NCBI GenBank assembly: GCA_035772405.1
Contig: JAYKKM010000131.1
Coordinates: 297,501-361,500, forward strand
Source: Chrysogorgia sp. JL179-B06
Taxonomy: Eukaryota > Cnidaria > Anthozoa > Scleralcyonacea > Chrysogorgiidae
DNA length: 64,000 nt
Reading direction: 5' to 3'
The notes under the pieces are model-generated. The model saw only the letters and a list, made by a program, of their open reading frames with translations, made no database searches and was not told the DNA's origin. Below are positions 50,871-60,105 of this stretch, in pieces. The position numbers were made by a program, and so were the translations under genes. Positions within the stretch are counted from its first letter, which is position 1; every line of letters starts with the position of its first letter.

Positions 50871-51350
50871 ATCGTCATATATTTTGTACCTTTTCACCAT
50901 TCCATTGATTGGTGGGCATAAGTCAGTAACAATATCGTCCAACACTTTAACGTCTGAGATAAACGTTGACTCGTTGTAAGGAAGACCTCTAAGATACGAT
51001 CTTAGTTGTGTTAGTATCTTTTTGTAGCTAGTGTGCGCGAACTTACAATGCTCCACTCTACTCGTCAGATTGGATTTAGCCAAGTAGCCTTGAATGATCA
51101 CACCAGGACCACTAATACAAGCAATGATTAGAGGGTTAGCGGTTACCGATCCAGCTACAATCCCTACTGTTGTTAACCCTATGCTAGCCATGTTTAACGA
51201 TAGTTTAATTTTCTTCAACCTTTTGTGTTTCCATTTGTAACAAGCTTCTAGTTTGTGGTAGTACGCGTACAAGCGTTTGAGCTCTAGCGCCTCTTCCTCT
51301 GACATATCCTTTGATATGTGATTGAAAACAACAACTGACTTCTTCCTCAT
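50781..51350 (-). CDS. Unknown protein with hydrophobic hairpin, 189 aa
   Basis: Residues 1-50 are a charged helix (EEEALELKRLYAYYHKLEAC, then KWKHKRLKKIKLS). Residues about 52-95 are hydrophobic and could form two membrane passes (MASIGLTTVGIVAGSV and PLIIACISGPGVIIQGYL). A helical region follows, with TSYKKILTQLRSYLRG. The general plan of helix, two hydrophobic segments, helix is like SLATT-type 2TM proteins, but I see no decisive motif. The last 30 residues derive from Bro-gene scraps, so the natural C-terminus may lie near residue 158. It begins 5 bp after the fibre-like gene's stop. Confidence 0.6.
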   Translation of the reverse strand: MRKKSVVVFNHISKDMSEEEALELKRLYAYYHKLEACYKWKHKRLKKIKLSLNMASIGLTTVGIVAGSVTANPLIIACISGPGVIIQGYLAKSNLTSRVEHCKFAHTSYKKILTQLRSYLRGLPYNESTFISDVKVLDDIVTDLCPPINGMVKRYKIYDDTQGGVESRPTLNTGLHIRTSGVSVNKFQE

Positions 51351-51355
51351 ATATC

Positions 51356-52300
51356 TTAATTCACATTATATTCCTCCATCATATCTCTACCAACTAATAT
51401 TATGTCTCGGCTCGTCATGTAACCAGAGACAATCCTTACACCGTAGAACTCTATCAAAGACGGGTACTTGTAGGGTGCGAGTGGTATTTTTGGTCGATGC
51501 ACTCCAAAGATCGTTACGTAAGGAGACCCTATCTCTTTGTAATTAGCTGTGAAGTCTGAGTCTGTTGATCTTATGTTGTTCACCTTAACGTAGGAGTTAC
51601 CCATCCGCCAATGTATTGATATCATATGTCTCTTGGTTGTGTCGATGTTATTTGGGATTGTACACGTGTACTCCTTTGCTGGACCATATGATAATTTATC
51701 ATTTTCACCTCCTTTGTATCCTATGTATTTGTCCCACGTTCCATCATCGTTTGAGATAATCGCCTCCCAATCTGTCGTAGAAACCCTAGTGACTAACCTC
51801 ACTACCACAAAAACGGATATGTCACAGTATTGCATACGTGGACAGTTAAAGTGTACTCCAGCTTCAAGTGGAATTGGAGTTAGTTCGGGGGATAGGAAGC
51901 TATGACCATTGTTAACACCAATAATAGGACCATACGTTGGATCATATTGTACTAACATGTTTGTTTTATCTCTAATGGTTTTCACTTTATTTGTTCCATT
52001 GTGGTATTCCACCATACTCACAGCATGCTTTGTGACGTTAAAATCAAATAGAACGTTATAGGACTGCGTTCTAAAGTATTGCGATAAGTATACGGACTCC
52101 AACACTTTTTTACTGATAGCATCCAAATCATCGACTGGATCTGCTATGTTTTTGAGTGCCCCGAGCGCCATATCTATATCTCCAGACATCCTCCCACCGC
52201 TCACGCTTAATTTAGGGTCACTGTCTAGATGTCTCTTCGCTCTTCTTAATATTTTGTCGCTCTCGTAGTCTCTGTCCTCAAATCCATAACTTAGACTCAT
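51356..52300 (-). CDS. Fibre-like virion protein, 314 aa (putative)
   Basis: After a charged N-terminus comes SGGRMSGDIDMALGALKNIA followed by DPVDDLDAISKKV. This resembles the repeat at the foot of phage and virus tail fibres (G-D-I-D-M..L..I..P..D.DA..K). The remaining 200 residues are rich in beta-strand-like patterns and could be a lectin/laminin-G-like sandwich. It could be a receptor-binding or surface fibre of the Polinton virion; this is inference from the short motif and layout. No transmembrane segment. The ATG follows ATATATGTTATAACATA. Confidence 0.5.
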   Translation of the reverse strand: MSLSYGFEDRDYESDKILRRAKRHLDSDPKLSVSGGRMSGDIDMALGALKNIADPVDDLDAISKKVLESVYLSQYFRTQSYNVLFDFNVTKHAVSMVEYHNGTNKVKTIRDKTNMLVQYDPTYGPIIGVNNGHSFLSPELTPIPLEAGVHFNCPRMQYCDISVFVVVRLVTRVSTTDWEAIISNDDGTWDKYIGYKGGENDKLSYGPAKEYTCTIPNNIDTTKRHMISIHWRMGNSYVKVNNIRSTDSDFTANYKEIGSPYVTIFGVHRPKIPLAPYKYPSLIEFYGVRIVSGYMTSRDIILVGRDMMEEYNVN

Positions 52301-52304
52301 TATG

Positions 52305-52634
52305 TTATAACATATATTTGCTTACTAAATAGCCAGACACAGCCGAAACCACTAGAACTAGCCCCAACTCTGTCGTGTTGTCATCTGGTGTCACCTTTGG
52401 TGTCTCTAGACGATGCTCTTGGTGTGTCACCTGTGTCTCCAGATGGTGTGTCACCTTTGGTTTATCAAGTGTCTCCAGATGTTCTCCACCTTCTTGGTGA
52501 ACTTTCTTGACCTTCGTCGTTGGCGTGTAGTTTAACCCACTATTTACTCCAAACTTCATACTCTGTGTAGCAGTCTTTAGCAGGTTGTTGTTCCCAGCGA
52601 TTTTGTTCTTTAGGATTACCACGTTACTTGGCAT
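52305..52634 (-). CDS. C-terminally membrane-anchored small protein, 109 aa
   Basis: Basic N-terminus, a histidine-rich middle with repeats (GGEHLETLDKPKVTHHLET, then HRLETPKVT), and a hydrophobic C-terminal segment (LGLVLVVSAVSGYLVSKYML), suggesting a tail-anchored protein. The repeats are short slipped duplications of HLET/KVTH. Function unknown. It ends 4 bp before the fibre-like gene. Confidence 0.6.
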   Translation of the reverse strand: MPSNVVILKNKIAGNNNLLKTATQSMKFGVNSGLNYTPTTKVKKVHQEGGEHLETLDKPKVTHHLETQVTHQEHRLETPKVTPDDNTTELGLVLVVSAVSGYLVSKYML

Positions 52635-52674
52635 TAACCACGTAGACGGTGATAGCGCAAGATTTTGGACAACA

Positions 52675-53916
52675 TTATTTAGTGTCTCTAATCGACTTGT
52701 TCATGTTGATAATCCACGTTGACACGTCGTAGTTTATAACACTATCCTCCACCAACTTTCGGAACTCTTGTTGAGTCTCTAGACTGCCTGCGGAACCACC
52801 AACGATTGACACACGTGTTCTAGCTTGTGCACCAAGTGTGGAGTAAACAAAGGCTTCTATAGATTGATTTAGGTATTGTCGCCCAATGTTGGTAAAACCA
52901 TTCGACACCAGAGGAACGTATCGTTTCTAGTCGTTCTTAACGTCGTTAATCGTAAAGACTCTCTCCTCACCTGTTGTACCATCAGCAAGGACTTTACCCT
53001 GGTAGTAATGTTTTCTAGGAATCTTGTCTGTCTTACCATACAATTCTCCAGCATCAAACTCTCTACTTATCGATCTCATACTCTCACCACCTTCCATCCT
53101 TCTGAGAAGTCTTCTAACAGTAAAGTACAGATGAAACCTCATTACACTCGTGATAACAGGGTGAACTTCTTGCGAGGGTGACAAGTGTTGTAACGACACT
53201 CCACAACAGAAACTTGCACAATACGTTGCAAACACGACCCTATAGTAGCTCTCATTATCGTCCCACTTTGACTTTGTCTTTGACGTGGTGATTTGTAATA
53301 TTGGTAGCTTTGAGAGAAAGTAGCTCTTTTGATTAACGAAGACTCTAAAGTTATTCACTGGGTAGTTCAACACGTTTTCCGTTGGATAGCCATCCCAAAG
53401 TCCCCAGTGGTTCTTGCGACCTTTCGGTAATGGTTGGATAGTTCCACCAGATAGCCATATTTTTGGAAACTTGTCGTCGTGACCTTTTGGAGACTTGTTG
53501 TTGCGTAACCAAATCCACATACTCTTGTCGTTTTTGAAGGTATCACTAGTTATGTTCGTGCTTATGATGTCGTTGTTTCTAAAATATATGTCAACGCCAT
53601 TAACCTCACCATCTTGTGAGACAGTTGGATCGAACTCAAACTTGCTCAAAGTGATGTGAGGGTACTTTTTCACTAGATTCAGCTTAGCCACGCGTACGGC
53701 GTTAGCTATCTCTTTTTGGTTAACTATCATTAGTTTGTTTATCGTTAGATACTTAGTATACTCCAGGTTACTCTTAAACCTACTTGAGTCTATACTAATG
53801 TCACCACTGTTAGTTTTCGTTACGAAGAATATATGTATATGCATATTGTCGTCAACGTCAAGAAAAAACCTATTCTCATCAGCATAAGGATACTTTCTTC
53901 TAAACTCGTCCATCAT
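52675..53916 (-). pseudogene. Large unknown Polinton protein split by an in-frame TAG
   Basis: The first part runs 53916-52927 (329 aa). It stops at TAG (52929-52927), and the same frame is open again from there to 52675, with KRYVPLVSNGFTNIGRQYLN at once after the stop. The second part has no ATG of its own near its beginning, so a single longer protein of about 413 aa was probably the original product. It has no clear domain. It contains a hydrophobic cysteine-rich patch (VVFATYCASFCCGVSL) and a conserved-looking tail (GSLETQQEFRKLVEDSV). A structural or replication role cannot be told. Readthrough of the TAG is an alternative to a nonsense mutation. Confidence 0.6.
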
Positions 53917-53939
53917 AACATACCGTACGTTATATGAGA
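53911..53939. promoter_or_regulatory. Compact bidirectional start region
   Basis: Only 17 bp (53917-53933, AACATACCGTACGTTAT) separate the divergent ATGs of the large unknown gene (minus) and the minor-capsid-like gene (plus). The spacer is nearly palindromic (ATAACGTACGGTATGTT on the other strand) and carries the element's TATA-like motif both ways. Confidence 0.55.
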
Positions 53940-54564
53940 GTGTCAGTGTTAATTAGTGGTCCAACGAAAACTGTAGACCTACAAGAGTCAATTATAGCAA
54001 CTAACTCAGACCCTCACTTACTAGTGAAGAAGGCAACCATCTTTTGGGACTACGTTAACGTAACCACAGATGTTAACGACAAAATAAGCTATAACAGTAG
54101 TGACCACGTTTTTAGTCCTGGGTATCACAACTTTAAAATGATCGCCGACGACTTGAAAGAGTTAGGAGACGTCAAGCTAGTGGCTAACAGACATGACTCG
54201 ACGTGTACGATAACAACTGATCAACAAATAGAACTGTTTAAATTTGGACAACTTTTAGGATTTGACGAAAACACTACAATAGCCACCACAAAAACCAGTC
54301 CCAACGTTGTGAACGTTAACAGAGGACTGAAATACATACAAGTAACATCTAATACTGTGGACAGATCTAAGAACATAGTTAATGGTAACAAAATCGATTG
54401 TATCGCAGTACTTCCAATAACTAGCACGCAGGTACTTCTTTGGTATTGAGTCAAAAATCCCAATAAACAAAGGAGTCATTAACCAACTAGAGTTCAACAT
54501 AACAGATCAAGTCGATAATAGTGTCAACGTTGGTGAAGTATTGTTAGATTTATACATCATGTAG
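53934..54564 (+). pseudogene. Minor capsid (penton-like) protein, one frameshift
   Basis: Starts MRVSVLISGPTKTVDLQES. The order of short strands, GLKYIQVTSNTVD, and the C-terminal ..LEFNITDQ..LLDLYIM fit single-jelly-roll minor capsid (penton) proteins of Polintons and related viruses, which usually lie near integrase and MCP. The first frame stops at 54449. The C-terminal 40 codons continue in another frame to TAG at 54562, so one base is off near 54430. Such a protein would form the capsid vertices. The assignment rests on pattern and position, not on a catalytic motif. Confidence 0.55.
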
Positions 54565-54569
54565 TGTAT

Positions 54570-55655
54570 ATGGACGTAGAGCAAGAACTAAGAGGTATTT
54601 ACTATAGCCCATCGACTGGTTACCAATCTGCTGAAAGACTGTACCAAAGAGCGTTGGAAGATGGACTAAGTGTTAGTAGGGCAAACATAAAGGACTGGTT
54701 AAAATCCCAAGACACGTACACCAGGTACAAACCGATTGTTAAGAGACATAAGTTTAGACAAACGTTTGTTGACTATCTGGGTGAGCAGATACAGATGGAC
54801 TTGGTCGATATGGGCAAGTACAAGCACAAGAACAACGGGTACTACTGGATACTAACAGCCACTGAGATCCTTAGTAGGTATGCTTTCGCAATACCCGTCT
54901 ATAGGAAAGATACGAAAAACATGACTAAGGCTGTAACAGAGTTACTAGAGAAGGCTAAGGTTATATTTGGTGAGTATCCCAAGTTGGCTCAGTTTGATGA
55001 TGGTAAAGAATTCTATAACGTTGGCGTGAAGGATCTATTGGAGAAACACGATGTGAAATACTTTAGCACGAACTCTGATAAAAAGGCAGCAGTCGTGGAA
55101 CGGTTTAATAGAACACTTAAGACGTCTATGTGGAAATACTTCTATAGTAAAGGAACGTATAAATGGATTGACATTTTGGATCAGCTCGTTGAGAATTACA
55201 ACAATACCAAACATAGTACTATACTTATGAAACCTAAAGATGTGAGCAAGAAAAACGAAAACGAAGTATGGACGACATTGTTTGGACACCATTTCGGTGA
55301 CTACCCACTACCAAAGTTTAAAGTAGGTGAGACTGTCAGGATATCAAAGTACAAAAGCATATTCGCAAAAGGGTACGAGGCTAACTTCACTGAGGAGCTA
55401 TTCAAAGTGTCAAAGGTTATACGTGGTGACCCTACTGTGTACGAGATAGAGGACCATGAAGAGGAACCTATCGTTGGTAAGTTTTATGAGGAAGAGCTAT
55501 CTACTGTTGATAAAAAAGACGATGTATATAAAGTTGAGAAGATACTAAAGAGAAAGAAGGTGGGAGGTAAAAAGATGGCTTTGGTTAAGTGGCTCGGTTA
55601 TGACAGTAAACATAATTCATGGATACCAGAAAGCGATATTCAAAATATCGAGTAG
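54570..55655 (+). CDS. Polinton integrase with chromodomain, 361 aa
   Basis: Retroviral-type (rve) integrase that inserts the element and makes the 6-bp duplication. An N-terminal helical region (LYQRALEDG..VKDWL-like) leads into the DDE core: first D in QIQMDLVDM, second in AQFDDGKEFYN, and the glutamate in VERFNRTLKTSMW. A beta-rich DNA-binding segment follows (FKVGETVRISKYKSIFAKGY), then a C-terminal chromodomain (YKVEKILKRK..LVKWLGYDSKHNSWIPE), whose aromatic cage residues (Y, W, W) are present. Chromodomains steer integration to marked chromatin. The frame is intact, in contrast to the neighbours. ATG 54570 follows GTAGTGTAT directly and begins 5 nt after the penton-like stop. Confidence 0.95.
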   Translation: MDVEQELRGIYYSPSTGYQSAERLYQRALEDGLSVSRANIKDWLKSQDTYTRYKPIVKRHKFRQTFVDYLGEQIQMDLVDMGKYKHKNNGYYWILTATEILSRYAFAIPVYRKDTKNMTKAVTELLEKAKVIFGEYPKLAQFDDGKEFYNVGVKDLLEKHDVKYFSTNSDKKAAVVERFNRTLKTSMWKYFYSKGTYKWIDILDQLVENYNNTKHSTILMKPKDVSKKNENEVWTTLFGHHFGDYPLPKFKVGETVRISKYKSIFAKGYEANFTEELFKVSKVIRGDPTVYEIEDHEEEPIVGKFYEEELSTVDKKDDVYKVEKILKRKKVGGKKMALVKWLGYDSKHNSWIPESDIQNIE

Positions 55656-55661
55656 TATATA

Positions 55662-57122
55662 ATGGCTGAAGGAGGGTTCGATTATATCGAAATGCAAGAT
55701 CGTGACAAGTTTAAATCATATGATGACGAACAACTAAACGACGAACTTTCCGACACTCTTGAGTATTATGTTGGCATTGGCGACGAGTACGCTAATAAGA
55801 GTATGCCGAGTGAAGTCCGTGTTGAATACGACAAAGTTAATGTCAGGATAACTGAGATAAAAAAAGAGCTAAATAGGAGACAACAACCCAAGGAGAATGA
55901 GACATCGTTCACGGATAATAATGATGGAAAAACCGTCACGATAAAACATGGTAACACAACGGTAGACACTCCTTCAGTGAAATTCGTTGAAGAGGATAGT
56001 GGGTATGAAAATATAGACGATGAAGTAATGTCGCTTATTAATAGCACCTTAGGAAAAGATGACGTGTTCGACGAACAAAAATACGAAGAAGTAATGAAGA
56101 GGTTAAAAATTGTTGAATCTAAGAACAAAGCCAACATAGAAGATCAGCTAGAACGAGTCATTGCTGTCTCAAAAATTATTCAAAAGAAGGAAGGAGTAAA
56201 TCTAAATCCTAACAACCCAACCGCTAAGGAAATCTTAGATAGATCCATAGTTAAAGAACTAAAGGATGGAGAGGACACATTATACTTCAAATCAATTTAT
56301 AGAGGTAAACTTTCAAACCCAACACAAATATTGAAGCTTGGAGAAAGAACAAAAAGAGGAACGCGTAATGTTGTTTACGTAAAAAATAAAAAAACACTAG
56401 CCTTCTTACAGTATAAAGACATTATTAAACAACTAAAGACTGACGTCAAACAAGATAGCTTAGATTGGGACAAATACCCATTGTTAGACGACACCCCTGA
56501 CGATTCATCAATAGTAAGTCTAACAGACACAGAGAGTCGCGAGCTACAAGGCGTGACAAACTCATCAAACACTATGGACCGACAGTCAAGAATAGGACCA
56601 AATGGTGCGTTACAAGTACAAGCAGATAATTTTGGAGAAGCAATGAACGAAACACAAGATCAATTAGATAAAACTGAAGATGAGAACGAGAGACACGCGC
56701 TAGAAACAAGGACTAACGCTTTATCTGAAGCTAGAGACGTAACACTTAGACAGAGAAGATTGGAGGAAGTGAGAGAGCAACAAGAAGAGGACCTCACTCG
56801 GCTACAAAAAATAAAGGAGTGGCTTAAGGAAAATTGGTTAGGCGCCTCGGCTTTAGGAATAACCATAGCCTCTTTTATCACCACAATTATAATATCCGCA
56901 AGAAGTGTTGTCTTCAAAGGTGGCCAAGCACTTGGAAAATTAGGAAAAGCTATAGCTAATCTAGCCACAAAGGCTGGTCCTCTACTGGCTGGACTACTAA
57001 ACATGGTGGCGACTGTGCTAAAGTGGGGACCTAAAGGCATATCTTGGTTAGCATCTAATTTATGGATCCTAGCAATAGCACTAGCTTGGTTCGTCTACGA
57101 TCAGTACAAACAGAGGAAATAA
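55662..57122 (+). CDS. Unknown Polinton protein with hydrophobic C-terminus, 486 aa
   Basis: The acidic, helix-rich N-terminal two thirds carries low-complexity charged segments. A coiled-coil-like stretch follows (RQRRLEEVREQQEEDLTRL), then about 120 residues dominated by hydrophobic helices: WLGASALGITIASFITTIII, QALGKLGKAIANLATKAGPL, then SWLASNLWILAIALAWFVYD. The amphipathic tail recalls membrane-active internal capsid proteins, but no family is recognised. Its location between integrase and MCP suggests a virion component. Intact frame; ATG preceded by GAGTAGTATATA. Confidence 0.7.
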   Translation: MAEGGFDYIEMQDRDKFKSYDDEQLNDELSDTLEYYVGIGDEYANKSMPSEVRVEYDKVNVRITEIKKELNRRQQPKENETSFTDNNDGKTVTIKHGNTTVDTPSVKFVEEDSGYENIDDEVMSLINSTLGKDDVFDEQKYEEVMKRLKIVESKNKANIEDQLERVIAVSKIIQKKEGVNLNPNNPTAKEILDRSIVKELKDGEDTLYFKSIYRGKLSNPTQILKLGERTKRGTRNVVYVKNKKTLAFLQYKDIIKQLKTDVKQDSLDWDKYPLLDDTPDDSSIVSLTDTESRELQGVTNSSNTMDRQSRIGPNGALQVQADNFGEAMNETQDQLDKTEDENERHALETRTNALSEARDVTLRQRRLEEVREQQEEDLTRLQKIKEWLKENWLGASALGITIASFITTIIISARSVVFKGGQALGKLGKAIANLATKAGPLLAGLLNMVATVLKWGPKGISWLASNLWILAIALAWFVYDQYKQRK

Positions 57123-57144
57123 AACATGTGTTATAATATATAGT

Positions 57145-58337
57145 ATGAATACTAATGAAAAAGAGTTGCTTCCTGGATATAGACGTCGTGAAATATCTGC
57201 TATCAAAGGCACAAGAACCCGTCATGTTGTGACGCTAAACCCCAACAAAGCCAATCCAGGGGAGGAGTTATACATCAACATCCCGAAAACGAAGGGCAAC
57301 ACTTGTTTGGTACCCTCCAGTCTTCATCTTTTATTCGACTTTAGAAGTTCGAACGCTAAATCATGGTTTCTTAACAACCTTTCGAGACTACTACTTGAGA
57401 GACTGGTGATAAAATTAGCGGGTGAGTCCGTGTACGACAATAGTGGTGAAAGCGTCATCGGTACGTACAAAGACCTCTGGAAATCTAACAGTGAGCGAGA
57501 CCAGATGATTGAATACGGTATAGCAAACGAGAACCTTCGAAAGTTAATCTCAAAGGACGACATACAAAAAGTTAGCGATGGTCTGATGTTCTCTATCAAT
57601 GACACCAAACAAAAGGTTCAAATCGACAAGATTCTAGAAGATCACGGTCTATACGCACCATACAACATGAACAACAATTTCAGGTATATAATCACACTCC
57701 CTAAAGCGTCTGATATTATGGTGGCTCAATCTGGATCAGCTGTGGCTGGCTATACGTTAGAGAACCTTGCTTATGAATTGCTGATGAAGTATCATCTCTA
57801 TACGCATCAGGTAGATCTCTGTCATATGAACACATCACACTAATGAAGACTGTGGAGTGGGATAAAGGAATCACACTAGTGAATGAGAATATTAATCTGC
57901 CGAGAAAATCGATGAAATCTGTCGTTTTACTCTTCACAAACAAAACAAGAACTGATAGTGAGGAGTTCGTCTATCCAAACATAGAGTCAGTCAAACTCAC
58001 CATAGAAGGTGTGCCGAACATGGTCTACAGTCAAGGAATACCGAAATCAAGACTCTGGGGAGAAGCGAAAAGACTATTCGGACAAAAACTAGACTCCGAC
58101 CAGCATATGACTATCCAAAAGTTTTACAAAGACGGTTTCGCTTTGGTTGTTGACCTAAGGTCTATCGAAGACAACGCGAGAGTTGCAACTGGAAAAAAGA
58201 TTGTGAACACTCAGTCGGGAATATTGATGGAAATCAATAAAGAAGCCACAACAGCGAACGTCATGTGTAGAATATTCGTACTCTCCGACGGACTCGTAAA
58301 CCTTATCAACAACGATCTACAATCAATCCAATACTAA
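57145..58337 (+). pseudogene. Major capsid protein (double jelly-roll), one frameshift
   Basis: The two-part frame is about 398 codons long. The N-terminal part (57145 to about 57775) has PGEELYINIPK and RLLLERLVIKLAGESVYDN. After one frame change the second part continues to 58337 with FVYPNIESVKLTIEGVPNMV, LWGEAKRLFGQ, FYKDGFALVVDLRS and NTQSGILMEINKE. This strand-and-loop order matches Polinton double-jelly-roll capsid proteins, which form the hexon-like trimers. Near 57775 one base seems lost, which puts a stop at 57841. The second part also has its own ATG at 57843, though that is inside the fold. ATG preceded by GTGTTATAATATATAGT. Confidence 0.85.
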
Positions 58338-58354
58338 AACATATAGTATTCTAT

Positions 58355-58960
58355 ATGAAAACGCCTTTTAACATGCTAATCGTTGGTATGACAGCCTGTG
58401 ATAAAACACACTACCTATTGGATATGATAGAGAAAGAATACATGAATCACTTCGAGCATATCATTCTTATATGTCCAACATTTGAATGGAACAAAACGTA
58501 CACAGAATGGAAATACTTGAGAGACCCAAACTTTATCGCTATTCAGTGTGAGCAAGATAAGGTCGACATAGTCCTCAAATATGTGACTGATATTTATTAA
58601 GGCATCAATTCATTAATAATATTAGACGATTGTGCTAGTGGGCAGGACGTTAAAAACAGAACAAGCGAACTAGTTAAACTAGCCTTTAGCGCTAGACACT
58701 ACAAAGTATCCATAATAGTCATAACACAACAATATAACCTCGATTAGTAAACTATATCGTGAGAACATCTCAAAGTTAGTAACATTCTACAACCCTAACA
58801 GAAACGATATGAAAATTATCGTAGACGATTATCTTAACGGAGTCGATAAAGTGGAAATTCAGAAAATAATAAAACAGTTGAAAGACAACGAGTACGCAAG
58901 ATTGGAGATACTTCTAAGGCATCCATACTCATACGAAATAGTTATTCCGCGAAAACAAAA
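58355..58960 (+). pseudogene. FtsK/HerA-type packaging ATPase, broken
   Basis: Starts MKTPFNMLIVGMTACDKTHY. The Walker A loop has D where the GK glycine is expected (normally G..GKT/S). The frame stops with TAA at 58598. The same frame resumes at 58601 with the Walker B strand (SLIILDDCASGQDV) and sensor-like IIVITQQYN before another stop at 58745. The C-terminal part (KLVTFYNPNRNDMKIIVDDY) continues in a different frame, and its last segment is triplicated in tandem. Polinton ATPases of this A32-like family pump DNA into capsids. With an altered Walker A and multiple stops this copy should be inactive. Confidence 0.85.
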
Positions 58961-59133
58961 CAGTTGAGAGACAACGAATACGCAAGATTGGAGATACTTA
59001 TAAGGCATCCATACTTGTACGAATTAGTTATTCTACAAAAACATAACAGTTGAGAGACAACGAATACGTAAGATTGGAGATACTTATAAGGCATCCATAC
59101 TCATACAAAACAGTTATTCCGCCAAAACAAAAC
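58871..59133 (+). repeat. Threefold tandem repeat of the ATPase tail, about 86 bp
   Basis: Three copies starting at about 58871, 58958 and 59043, each with CAGTTGARAGACAACGARTA and TAAGGCATCCATACT. The copies differ by small changes and lengths of 85-87 bp, so they have had time to diverge. Confidence 0.9.
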
Positions 59134-59152
59134 ATATCGTATAGTATAGGAC

Positions 59153-59595
59153 ATGCCAAAACGTAAGACAAAAAATCTTGAGACAATTGACGAACTCATT
59201 GAAGACATACAAGAAGCAGAACAGGAAGTGATCGATGAACCACAAATCGACACACCACAAGTTGACGACACCCCGCAAACTGACGTAGACAAGAAACGAA
59301 ACGAACTAAGAAGACTCTCAGAGGACGGTGAGATAGATCAATCCGTAGCTTACCTTAAAAAGGCCTCAGCTAAAGTTATCAATAAGATCTATGAAGAATG
59401 GGAGGTAAAAAGAATGGAGAAAGCGAACGTGTTCCTCTGTGATCTTTTAATAAGCAAGTTCGCCCACGCGTTAGGAGGGTTCAACGCTATCGAGTCACCT
59501 GAAAGCTCGAAAACGAGTTGATTACTGACCAGCTATTAAAAAGAGATGTAGAGAAGTTTATATCATACATATCCCCCACCTCCCTTGTTAGTTAG
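59153..59595 (+). pseudogene. Acidic/helical unknown protein, frameshifted
   Basis: Begins MPKRKTKNLETIDELIEDIQ and continues with an acidic linker containing repeats (QIDTPQVDDTPQTDVD) and a helical C-terminal part. The first frame ends at 59521. A second frame continues with ENELITDQLLKRDVEKFISY to TAG at 59593, so a one-base change near 59507 shortened it. Preceded by ACATATCGTATAGTATAGGAC, the longest form of the element's promoter-like motif. No family recognised. Confidence 0.6.
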
Positions 59596-59835
59596 GGTTG
59601 TTATCAGGTGGACTGACAACTAGTAAACACGTATTTAGCCACATGGCTAGAGGGGAAATCCCTGAGGGGGAACCCCCAAACGAAGGAGACAGTGCTATCT
59701 AATTACAATATGAGTGGAAGCGAGCCGAAGATGAGATATCGCACTACCATGTTCTTTTTATTGACGTCAGCACTTTTTAGGGGATTCCCCACTATTGCTC
59801 GTCAAGGTATAGATGGAATGCGTGATTCTAGGATT
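59596..59835. other. Non-coding Polinton interior
   Basis: No frame of note. It carries G- and C-run clusters (CCCTGAGGGGGAACCCCC) that could form a short stem near 59670. Confidence 0.4.
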
Positions 59836-60025
59836 GCGTAACAAACGACACAGCTGTGTCACTTTTTTTCCGTGTGGTGTGTTGTCTTAGATTATGTAAC
59901 AAACGACACAGCTGTGTCACTCGCGCGGACAAGTGTGATGGACTGGGAACTAAGGACGTTGTCCAAGTTGCGTAACAAATGACAAAGCTGTGTCACTCGC
60001 GCGGACGAGTGTGATGGACTGGGAA
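59836..60025 (+). repeat. Three spaced copies of a palindrome-bearing repeat
   Basis: GTAACAAACGACACAGCTGT (followed by GTCACT) at 59838, 59896 and, with two changes, 59972. The inner GACACAGCTGTGTC is a perfect 14-bp palindrome in the first two. Copies 2 and 3 extend into CTCGCGCGGAC and GTGTGATGGACTGGGAA. Position near the right TIR would suit replication or packaging sites; inference only. Confidence 0.75.
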
Positions 60026-60035
60026 AGGAAGTCCA

Positions 60036-60105
60036 ACGCATGATTCGAACGCCCTTAGTGAGTGTGCCGCAGCACAATGCTTAATTCCGCGAGCTACCAC
60101 GCCCA
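60036..60105 (-). tRNA. tRNA-like sequence, degenerate
   Basis: Minus strand shows a TGGTAGCTCGCGG block (A-box-like D arm) and GCGTTCGAATC (B-box-like T arm) at tRNA spacing, with a partly paired acceptor (GCGTG/CATGC). The anticodon arm does not fold with a 7-base loop. It could be a decayed tRNA pseudogene or an RNA polymerase III promoter carried by the element. Confidence 0.4.
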
